Positions 47,878 through 55,400 of a stretch of DNA of 64,000 bases are shown here, in pieces (position 1 is the first letter of the stretch; every line of letters starts with the position of its first letter). A program made the translations under genes and the position numbers. Below the pieces are notes generated by a model, which was given only the letters and a program-made list of their open reading frames with translations, made no database searches and was not told the DNA's origin. This stretch comes from VRUE01 sp963728835 (GTDB lineage: Bacteria; Actinomycetota; Thermoleophilia; Solirubrobacterales; 70-9), in assembly GCA_963728835.1 (NCBI GenBank), contig CAVSKZ010000002.1:682001-746000 (forward strand). The letters run 5' to 3'.

Positions 47878-48275
47878 GAATCGACGCGCGGCTCTCGATC
47901 CCCCTGGCCGAGATCGAGCTGCGGGCGAGCCGCTCCTCCGGCCCCGGCGGGCAGCACGCGAACGTGACCGCCTCGCGGGTGGAAGCCGTGTTCGACGTCG
48001 AGGCCTCGCGGGTTTTGGACGAGCGCCAGAAGGACCGGCTGGTGAGCCGGGCTGGACCGACGGTCACCGCCCTCTCCCAGGACGCGCGCGGCCAGGCCCG
48101 CAACCGCGAGCTGGCGCTGCGGCGGCTGGCCGAGAAGATCGCCGCCGGCCTGGCCGAGCCGGTGCGCCGCCGTCCGACGCGGCCGACGCGAGCCTCCCGC
48201 GAGCGCCGTCTGGAAGAGAAGCGGCGGGCGGGCGAACGCAAGCGCGGCCGTCGCCGGCCGGGCGGGGAGTACTGA
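47874..48275 (+). CDS. arfB: Alternative ribosome-rescue factor ArfB (peptidyl-tRNA hydrolase, YaeJ-like)
   Basis: 133 aa with the peptidyl-hydrolysis motif in RASRSSGPGGQHANVTASRV, followed by EAVFDVEAS and a basic tail from SRERRLEEKRRAGERKRGRR, which in ArfB sits in the empty mRNA channel of stalled ribosomes. It releases nascent chains on non-stop ribosomes. No ATG/GTG/TTG exists near the homology start; CTG 47874, overlapping the phhB stop as CTGA, is the most sensible initiation site and would depend on re-initiation. It is one base from the next gene. Confidence 0.88.
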   Translation: MRIDARLSIPLAEIELRASRSSGPGGQHANVTASRVEAVFDVEASRVLDERQKDRLVSRAGPTVTALSQDARGQARNRELALRRLAEKIAAGLAEPVRRRPTRPTRASRERRLEEKRRAGERKRGRRRPGGEY

Positions 48276-48276
48276 G

Positions 48277-48627
48277 ATGGCAAAGCGCGGCAAGAAGCGG
48301 CAAGGACGGGAGAAGGCCCCGACGGTCGAGTACGTCGACGCGGACGGGAACAAGCTGGTCCTGCGCCAGACGCTCAGCGCCGGGACGGTCGCCAAGCTCG
48401 CAGAGGGCCCGGCGACCGCGGCGACGACGCAGGACGACGCCTGGCGCCGGCGCTCGGAGCTGCTCTTCGAGCGCCTCGCGGTGAGCTGGGAGATCGCCGG
48501 GCTGCCGCTGGATGACCAGAAGATGCTGCTCGGCCGCTACCGCATGGCCGACCCCGCCACCCAGCAATGGGTGCGTGAGACGATCGGCGAGCACCTGCGG
48601 CGCTATATCCCGGAGCTCGCCGGGTAG
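48277..48627 (+). CDS. Hypothetical protein, 116 aa
   Basis: Starts at ATG 48277, two nucleotides after the ArfB stop, so it belongs to the phhB-arfB operon. The first 15 residues are basic (AKRGKKRQGREKAP). Next comes a strand region (TVEYVDADGNKLVLRQTLSAGTVAKL) and a helical part (DDAWRRRSELLFERLAVSWE, then DDQKMLLGRYRMADPATQQW). I do not recognise the family; the small size, basic N-terminus and ArfB neighbour could suggest a ribosome- or RNA-associated role, but this is inference only. Confidence 0.75.
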   Translation: MAKRGKKRQGREKAPTVEYVDADGNKLVLRQTLSAGTVAKLAEGPATAATTQDDAWRRRSELLFERLAVSWEIAGLPLDDQKMLLGRYRMADPATQQWVRETIGEHLRRYIPELAG

Positions 48628-48656
48628 TCGGAACAGACCAGACGAAGGGAGCAGGC

Positions 48657-49040
48657 ATGTTCGCGAACACGAAGGCAACCAGCGGCTTCGCCGTCGACGA
48701 CGTCGAGGCGGCCAAGCGGTTCTACGGCGAGACGCTGGGACTGGGGACGACCGACCTCAGCGAGGAGTTCGGCCTGATCTCGATCCAGCTCGCCGGCGGC
48801 CGCGACGTGCTCGTCTACCGCAAAGACGACTTCACCCCCGCGACCTACACGATCCTCAACTTCGAAGTCGACGACGTCGACGCGGCCGTCGACGAGATGG
48901 CCGCCCAGGGCGTCTCCTTCGAGCGCTACGACGGCTTCGACCAGGACGAGAAGGGAATCGCCCGAGGCCCCGGCCCCCAGGTCGCCTGGTTCAAGGACCC
49001 GGCCGGGAACATCCTCTCTGTCCTGCAGCAGCCGAGCTGA
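48657..49040 (+). CDS. VOC (glyoxalase/bleomycin resistance) superfamily protein
   Basis: 127 aa with two beta-alpha-beta-beta-beta modules: SGFAVDDVEAAKRFYGETLGLGTTDLSEEFGLISIQL, and TYTILNFEVDDVDAAVDEMAAQGVSFERYDGFDQDEKGIA, ending VAWFKDPAGNILSVLQQ. The end motif D-P-A/D-G-N is typical of VOC proteins. Metal ligands are not clearly conserved, so it may be a binding protein rather than an enzyme. ATG 48657, preceded by GAAGGGAGCAGG. Confidence 0.9.
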   Translation: MFANTKATSGFAVDDVEAAKRFYGETLGLGTTDLSEEFGLISIQLAGGRDVLVYRKDDFTPATYTILNFEVDDVDAAVDEMAAQGVSFERYDGFDQDEKGIARGPGPQVAWFKDPAGNILSVLQQPS

Positions 49041-49092
49041 CGCGCGCTATCCTTCCTCGCAATAGGGCAGCGGAGGAAGGTTTTGGGGTCAG

Positions 49093-49488
49093 GTGGGAAA
49101 GAACTGGCCGTCGCTGGACCCGGTTGAAGACGAGTTGGTTCGCGAGGTGATGCGTGTTCACGAGGAGGCCTACGGGCGTCCCGCCACGAACCTCCAAGTC
49201 GGAATCGAGGAGACATTCGTCGCAGTCGTCATGGACGTGATGCTGACCCCTGCCGAAGAAGAGATGGTGCAGAGCGGCCATCGCTCCGCCGTCCGCAAGA
49301 CCCGCGAAGAGTTCTCCCACGCGATCCAGCCCGTCTACGAGGCGTTGGTCGAACGCGCCACCGGCCGGCGCGTCGAAGCCTTCATCAGCCGCGTGGCGCT
49401 CGAGCCCGAGCGTCCGTGGGGGACCGAGGTCTTCCTCCTCGCTCCCCCAGCGGACTCCTCTCAGGCCGAGATGCTGTTCGCCGAATGA
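49093..49488 (+). CDS. DUF2294 family protein, paralogue 1
   Basis: 131 aa from GTG 49093. The pattern VEDELVREVMRVHEEAYGRPATNLQVGIEETFVAVVMDVML, TPAEEEMVQSGHRSAVRKTREEF and ERATGRRVEAFISRVALEPE fits DUF2294 (annotated in Pfam as MpsC, named for a Na-translocating system MpsABC). The two partner genes of that system are absent here. It is the most divergent of three paralogues within 1.5 kb (also 49496-49918 and 50180-50530). Function unknown. Confidence 0.82.
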   Translation: MGKNWPSLDPVEDELVREVMRVHEEAYGRPATNLQVGIEETFVAVVMDVMLTPAEEEMVQSGHRSAVRKTREEFSHAIQPVYEALVERATGRRVEAFISRVALEPERPWGTEVFLLAPPADSSQAEMLFAE

Positions 49489-49495
49489 CCCCGCG

Positions 49496-49918
49496 CTACT
49501 CCGCGAGCGCGGCGGCTTGACTCTCCCCGCTCGCCCCGTTCTCGCCGGAGGAGTCGGTGGGGTCGCCGAGCAGGTAGACCTCGACCTCGACGTCGGGCTC
49601 GGCGTGCGTGGCGCTGATGAAGGCGAGCACCCGCCGGCCCAGCACCGCTTCGGCCGCGCTTCTGTACTCCTCTTTCAGGCTTTCCTGGTGCAGGAGCCGG
49701 GTCTCGCGCACGTGATCGAGGCGGCCTGCCTCGATCAGCGTCTGCTCGACCTTCGTGTAGACGTCGGTGAGGACGCAGATCGCGAAACCGTCGGCGATGA
49801 ACGCCCGCGCCGCCGCCGGCCCGCGGCCGAAGTGCTCGCGGTGAAGCGCGACCATCGCGTTGGAGAACTCGACCAAGGGCGGGTTAGCCCGGCGTTGGGA
49901 GACTTCCTCTGTGCCCAT
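49496..49918 (-). CDS. DUF2294 family protein, paralogue 2
   Basis: 140 aa. Core VEFSNAMVALHREHFGRGPAAARAFIADGFAICVLTDVYT, KVEQTLIEAGRLDHVRETRLL and GRRVLAFISATHAEPDVEVEVYLL follows the DUF2294 pattern closely (the RGP motif after the first helix, and the GRRV-AF-S element). Its C-terminus is Ser/Gly/Glu-rich and probably disordered. It is transcribed toward paralogue 1 with only 7 nt between the two stops. Confidence 0.85.
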   Translation of the reverse strand: MGTEEVSQRRANPPLVEFSNAMVALHREHFGRGPAAARAFIADGFAICVLTDVYTKVEQTLIEAGRLDHVRETRLLHQESLKEEYRSAAEAVLGRRVLAFISATHAEPDVEVEVYLLGDPTDSSGENGASGESQAAALAE

Positions 49919-50179
49919 ATGCGGAACCTCGATTCGCTGGAGCAGTAGCCCCTCGCTGGACCTGAGATCGAGGTCGAGTTAGGAGCTTGGTTGCATGCGG
50001 CGACTTGCGTCGCACCAACCGGTGATCGCTCCTCGCGCGGTTCCGCTCGGTGAGCGCTGGCCCGCTAGAACCCTCGCCACCCGATCAGCCTGCTGCGCAG
50101 GTACTCGCGCTGGCCCGCATTTCGGCCGGACCAAATCACTGTAGCGCAGCCCCACCACGGGCGCTAGGGTTTTCCGGCG

Positions 50180-50530
50180 ATGGACCCCAACCGCTCGGTG
50201 GGAGAAGTTACGGCGGCGATCACCGACGGGTTGGTCGCCCTCCACGCCCGCTCCTACGGCAAGGGACCGACCGCGGCCAAGACCTACTACATGGGCGACG
50301 CCGTCGCCACCTTCCTCTGGGACGGCTTCACCACGGTCGAGGAGACGCTGATCGCCAGCGGCCGCGGCGAAACGGTGGCCCTGCTGCGGCGCAGCGCCCA
50401 GGCCGCGATGGAGGAGGAGTTCAAGGCGGTCGTCGAGGAGGCCACCGACCGCCGCGTCGTCGCCTTCTTCAGCCAGGTGAATCTCGATCCCAAGATGGCG
50501 GTCGACATCTTCCTGCTGGAGCCGAAGTAG
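50180..50530 (+). CDS. DUF2294 family protein, paralogue 3
   Basis: 116 aa starting at ATG 50180. AAITDGLVALHARSYGKGPTAAKTYYMGDAVATFLWDGFT, TVEETLIASGRGETVALLRRS and TDRRVVAFFSQVNLDPKMAVDIFLLE is the cleanest match to DUF2294 of the three. It is divergent from paralogue 2 with a 261-bp gap that contains a minor GCGAC/GTCGC hairpin near 50012 but nothing else I can support. The following 558 bp are non-coding. Confidence 0.87.
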   Translation: MDPNRSVGEVTAAITDGLVALHARSYGKGPTAAKTYYMGDAVATFLWDGFTTVEETLIASGRGETVALLRRSAQAAMEEEFKAVVEEATDRRVVAFFSQVNLDPKMAVDIFLLEPK

Positions 50531-50616
50531 TCTGCACCAGCCGCCGGGAGCGACTCTCGATAAACGCTCATATCCAGCGCAAAAATGGCAGATTTACAGG
50601 GGATCTTCGCGATCCC

Positions 50617-50645
50617 TTGACAAAAGAAACACAAGTATCTACTCT
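50617..50645 (+). promoter_or_regulatory. Sigma-70 promoter for the 51089 gene
   Basis: TTGACA (50617-50622), 17-bp spacer, TACTCT (50640-50645). It is the best -35/-10 pair I saw in the window. Transcription would start near 50652, leaving a leader of about 435 nt before GTG 51089. Confidence 0.65.
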
Positions 50646-50657
50646 CCTCACCGGGTC

Positions 50658-50673
50658 GATAAACACGTTTATC
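50658..50673 (+). promoter_or_regulatory. GATAAAC dyad just after the transcription start
   Basis: GATAAACACGTTTATC is a perfect 16-bp palindrome with 7-bp arms around AC. A further half-site GATAAAC lies at 50559-50565, upstream of the -35. Sites on both sides of the promoter suggest repression, possibly by looping. The cognate regulator is unknown. Confidence 0.55.
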
Positions 50674-51088
50674 CACCTTTGAAGTAGGCAGTCTCCTAGC
50701 CAAGGACGCGCGAGATCTCGCCTCCAGGGCGCCGGGAGAAGGTCACCGCAAGGACCGTCGCCCTAGCCAGGGTTCCCACGCCATCAAGCGCGGGAACGGG
50801 AAGGGCTCGGTCACAAGGGACCTTCACGGAGAGGAGACAGCTGGTGGGAAGCACCTCGTTCGCACCCTTGCGGGAATCGACTCGCGCTGCCTCCGGTGCG
50901 CCGGTGTCTGCTGTCGAACGCCGCGCTTGCATCGATCTCTCCTTGCAGCGGTCCCAACACGACCTTCCTCCCGGACGGACGGGGATGGGTTCCCGGTCCG
51001 CCCACTGTCAACCACACAGGGAAACCGAGTCACCCAAACGGCCGCCGCAAGCGGCTCGGCAGGGGCTCACACACAAGGAGAGAGTTAA
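50674..51088 (+). other. Long 5' leader (about 415 nt), structured but unassigned
   Basis: No convincing gene on either strand. Small stems can be drawn (for example GCCGC/GCGGC near 51040), and the leader ends with AAGGAGAGAG before GTG 51089. I compared it by eye with cyclic di-GMP, cyclic di-AMP and cobalamin riboswitch motifs and found no match good enough to name. It may be an unnamed structured leader or simply a long untranslated region. Confidence 0.4.
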
Positions 51089-52312
51089 GTGAGACGACTG
51101 ACAATCTTGCTCGCCGCGGTGGGAGCCTTGATGCTCATACCGGCGGCGCAGGCGCTTGCTGGGAACGTGATCGTCACGGTCGCAGGCGAAGGCAACGGGA
51201 AGGTCACCGGCGCCACTGGCTACGGGGGTGGAGAAGGCTACAAAACCTCCCCGCCGGTCGAATGCAGCTACGCGGGCGCCACCGAAACGACGTCCGGAGC
51301 CTGCTCAGCCCCGCTGTTCCTAGACGAAGAAGAAGGTGCCGAAGGGGTCGGATTGAAAGCCATTCCGGCCATGGGCTCCGAACTCAGTGGCTGGGAAGTC
51401 GAAGCAGGCACGGCGTATGCGGGTGGTTGCGCTGGCGTCGAACCACCGGACTCCGGTTTCTATGAATGCCTCGCCGCGGTTTCAATCGGCGAAGGCGACG
51501 TCGAAATCACTGTCTTCTTCGAATGCGCGACCGAAGGCGGCTGCCCGAATCCCGCGAATGCCGGGCTGACCGTCACCAAAGAAGGCACCGGTGGGGGCAC
51601 CGTCGTCTCCAACCCCTCGGGGATCGAATGCGGCGCAACCTGCAGCGCCCTTGCGGAAGCGGGCAAAGTGGTCACCCTGACCGCATCGCCCTCCGCTGGC
51701 TCCACCTTCGTCAGCTGGAAAGGCTGCGACAAAGGCGGCGTCAACGGGCGCCAGTGCACGGTGACGATGAGCGGGGCCAAGAACGTCTCGGCCAAGTTCA
51801 CGAAAACCTATGACGTCGCTGTCACTCGTGAAGGCTCCGGCCTGGGCAAGGTCTCGAGCTCACCCGGAGGCGTGCTCTGCCTGAGCAACTGCTCCTCGAC
51901 CTCGGCCGCCTTCAAGGAAGGCACCTCGGTCACGCTGAGCGCCGCTCCGTCCAAAAACTACGTATTCACCGAATGGACGGGCGCCTGCTCGGGCTCGAGC
52001 ACGACCTGCTCGCTGACGATGGATGGATTCAAGTCGGTCGGCGCCAAATTCACCGCGGTGCCCCAGCACAACCTGAGCCTGACCAAGTTCGGAGGCGGCA
52101 ACGGCACTGTGAAGAGCAACCTCGCCGGCATCAACTGTGGGGCGACCTGCTCGAAAATGGCCGCGGCCTACTTCCAAGGGCAGGAAGTCGAACTGACCGC
52201 GACGCCGGGCAAAGGCTCGACGTTCGCCGGCTGGTCCGGTTCCTGCAGCGGCACCGGCACCTGCAAAGTCGCGATCAGCGAAGCGAAACCCGTTGCGGCG
52301 GAATTCAAATAA
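51089..52312 (+). CDS. Secreted protein with three InlB B-type beta repeats
   Basis: 407 aa. The signal peptide (RRLTILLAAVGALMLIPAAQALA) is followed by a unique domain with three Cys, then three repeats of about 80 aa: LTVTKEGTGGGTVVSNPSGIECGATC, VAVTREGSGLGKVSSSPGGVLCLSNC, and LSLTKFGGGNGTVKSNLAGINCGATC, each ending in a xFxxWxGxC element and A(E/K)FK. These match the divergent InlB B-repeat/Flg_new-type domain of cell-surface proteins; each repeat has paired Cys likely to form a disulfide. GTG 51089 follows AAGGAGAGAG. The same repeat type ends the protein at 57034, so this gene looks like a donor or relative of that C-terminus. Confidence 0.85.
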   Translation: MRRLTILLAAVGALMLIPAAQALAGNVIVTVAGEGNGKVTGATGYGGGEGYKTSPPVECSYAGATETTSGACSAPLFLDEEEGAEGVGLKAIPAMGSELSGWEVEAGTAYAGGCAGVEPPDSGFYECLAAVSIGEGDVEITVFFECATEGGCPNPANAGLTVTKEGTGGGTVVSNPSGIECGATCSALAEAGKVVTLTASPSAGSTFVSWKGCDKGGVNGRQCTVTMSGAKNVSAKFTKTYDVAVTREGSGLGKVSSSPGGVLCLSNCSSTSAAFKEGTSVTLSAAPSKNYVFTEWTGACSGSSTTCSLTMDGFKSVGAKFTAVPQHNLSLTKFGGGNGTVKSNLAGINCGATCSKMAAAYFQGQEVELTATPGKGSTFAGWSGSCSGTGTCKVAISEAKPVAAEFK

Positions 52313-52358
52313 CGAGGTAGCCCAGCACCAGCAGTGAGTCAGTAACGGCAAAGGCAAA

Positions 52359-52391
52359 GCCACCGGGGCCCTCGATTGAAGCCCCGGTGGC
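52359..52391 (+). terminator. Hairpin after the InlB-repeat gene
   Basis: GCCACCGGGGC (52359-52369) pairs perfectly with GCCCCGGTGGC (52381-52391) around an 11-nt loop. It lies 46 nt after the stop and 77 nt before the next start. No T-run. Confidence 0.6.
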
Positions 52392-52468
52392 GGCCCAGCC
52401 GCAGCGGTGCTGCCTCTGGGGGGAGGCGGAGGAAAGACCAGCAGTGCCTACAGGGAGAGGCGAAGCGA

Positions 52469-55400
52469 ATGGGACACGACAGGAGTTATGAGCAGGGAAG
52501 AGGCGCGGGGCACACAGCCCGCCCCATCCGCGCGATCGTCACCCTCCTCGCCGCCCTCACCCTCCTCGCCCTCCCCACCGGGGCCACGGCTGAGGAGGAA
52601 AACGCCCTGCCGAAGCTGTGGAAGACCTGCACCGGGGGCGGAGGGGCCGCCGGCGAATGCCTGCTTCCCCGCGGCATCGGCGCCGACCCGGTGACTGGCC
52701 ATCTCTACGTAGCCGACGCGAACAACAAACGCATCGTCGAGTTCACCGCCTGGGGGGAGTTCGTCAAGGCCTGGGGCTGGGGCGTGGACGACGGCTCGCC
52801 CGAGCTGCAGACCTGCACCGCGGCAAGCGGCTGCCAGGCGGGGGTCCAAGGCTCCGGGGTCGGTCAGTTCACCAGCCCGCAAGCGGTCGCCGTGGATTCC
52901 GAGGGCAACGTCTACGTCACGGACCTCGTGGTTAAAGCCCGCGTGCAGAAGTTCGACTCCGAGGGGAACTTCCTGCTGATGTTCGGCGGCGGGGTCAACC
53001 AAGGCCCCATACACCCCGGCGACATCTGCACCGCCCAGCACATCGCCGAAGGCGATGCCTGCGGCGCCGGCGCGAGCGGCACGGGGAACGGCCAGCTCAG
53101 CGCCTCGCTCGGCATCGCGATCGGCTCCGCCGACCAGATCTACGTCGGCGACAAAAACCGCATCCAGGTCTTCAACACCCAAGGCGAGTACCAGTCCCAG
53201 CTGCCGCTGCCCGGCGCAGAAGAAGTGGTCCGGGCCCTGGCGGTCGACCCGCCGAGCGGCGACCTCTACTTCGCGCCTGACTTTCCGGAAAACGCCTCCG
53301 ACAAAGAAATGTTCTCCGTCTCCAAGCTCGACTCCGAAAGCGGCGAGGTCCTCGCCACGCTGGGGCTGGACCGGCCGACCGCCCTGGCTGTCGACCCCGA
53401 CGGCAACCTCTTCGTCTTCGACGGCCCCCTCTCCAGCAACGATCCGAGCCACCCCAGCCACCCCGGGCGGATCCTCGAGTTCGATCCCGCCGGCAAACAG
53501 ATCGCCAGGTTCGGCGACGAAATCATCGGCGCAGGCCAAGCGACCGAATTCAGCAGGGTGTGGGGCATGGCAGCGGGCTCTGCCTGCTTCAGCAAAGGCG
53601 CCGGCCTCTACGTCTCCAACAGCGTGAACGTGGAGTCCTTCTTCCAGCCCCTCGTCCGCGCCTTCGGCATTCCCGACAGGACGGATGTGTGCACTCCGCC
53701 CAAACGACTGCCGATCGTCGAGTCCCAGTTCGCCACCTCGGTCGGGACCGAAGCCGCCACCCTGCGCGCCCGGGTCAACCCCCGCTACTGGAAAGACACC
53801 ACCTACCAGGTCCAGTACGGCACCGGCAAATGCTCCACGGGGGGCTGCCCGCTGACCCAGCCGCTCTCGCCCAAACTGCTGGGAGCCGGGGTCATCGACG
53901 AAGCCTTCCCCACCGCCGGCGTCGCCCTGCCGGGCCTCAGCCCCGCCACCACCTACCGCTACCGCTTCATCGCCCAAAGCGGCGGCGGCGGCCCCGTCTA
54001 CGGGGTAGACCCCGACGGGGAGGGCCCGGGCCAGGCGAGCCCCTCAGAAGGCCTGGAAGGGACCTTCACCACCTTCGCCACTCCCTCTCCGCCGAAAGCC
54101 GACTGCTCAAACCAGGCCCTCCGCGGCGGCCCCTCGGCCAACCTGCCCGACTGCCGCGCCTACGAGCTGGTCTCACCGCTCGACAAAGAAGGCAAGGACG
54201 TCGCGCTCGCCCAGGGCGAGCGCATCGACCAGAGCGCGGCCACAGGCGACTCCCTCACCTACACCTCCGCCAGCGGCCCCGCCGCCCACGCCCAGCACAT
54301 CGCCACCCGCGGGGCAGAAGGCTGGGCCAGCAAAGCGATCTCCCCCTCCGCCGAGGCGAGCTTCGCCGCCTTCGCGGAAGACCTGGGAGAGAGCTGGCTC
54401 TCGAGCGCCGCGGACCCCGTCCTCGCCCCGGGCGCCATCTCCGGCTACGACAACCTCTACCGCCGCGATGACGCCTCGGGCGCCCATGAAGCCTGCACGA
54501 CGGCCAAACCGCCCACGGCCTCCGCGGGCAGCTACGCCCCCCAGCTGCAGGGCGTCGCCGGCCCCAGCGCCGTCTTCGCCGCCCCCGACAAGCTGACCCC
54601 GAACGCCGACTCGGGCGCAAAGCGCCAGCTCTACCTCTGCCAGGGCGGAGCGCTCTCTCTCATCAGCGTCCTGCCCGACGGCAGCTCCAGCGCGACCTGG
54701 AACACCGCCGGCGCCGCCAACGACGCCGCCGCCCTCGCCCACACCGCCTCGCTCACCGGGGCCCTCTCCAGCGACGCCAAACGCGTCTACTGGACCGCCT
54801 CTGAGGGCGAGTCGGGCCCCGGCAGCCTCTACCTGCGCGCCAACCCGACCCAGCCCGAGAGCGCCCGCCTCAACGGTGCCGCCCGCGGCGCCGGAAACCT
54901 CGTCGGCCCCGTCGCCGCCTTCGGCAAGACGATCAAAACCTCGAAAACCATCACCGAAGTCGAAGTCTCTAGCGGCGCCTTCGCCGTCGGGCAGACGATC
55001 AGCGGCCCGGCGATCGCGGCGGGGACGACGATCACCGCGATCGAACCGGGCAAACTGAAAATCTCCCTCGGCGCGGCGGCGGGGGCCACGGACACCGAGA
55101 TCAAAGGCCTCGCCTCGGCGACCGTCACCGGCGTCACGGTCAAAAGCGGCGCCTTCGCCGCCGGCCAGCAGGTCGCCGGCCCCGGCGTCGGGCCGGGGGC
55201 GACGGTGCTCTCCTGCGCGCCCTCCTGCGCGGCGCCCGCCTCGCTCACCCTCTCCGCGCCCTCGATCGCCACCGAAACCGCCGGCCTGCTCTCCGCCACC
55301 AGCGAATGCACAGAAGCGGCCAAGGCCTGCGCCCTGGCGGTCTCGCCGGGGGCAAACGCGCGCTTCTGGGCGGCCAGCCCCGACGGGGCGACGGCCCTCT

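Noticed and set aside
50674..51088. Cyclic di-GMP or cyclic di-AMP riboswitch in the long leader
   Set aside because: Fragments such as ACAGGGAAACC look suggestive of the cyclic di-GMP class, but the conserved second half is missing. No class could be matched by eye.
52448..53977. Long minus-strand open frames opposite the propeller genes (also 54173-55489 and 57079-58614)
   Set aside because: They are Gly/Val/Arg-rich shadows; the plus strand carries signal peptides, propeller motifs and coupled starts.
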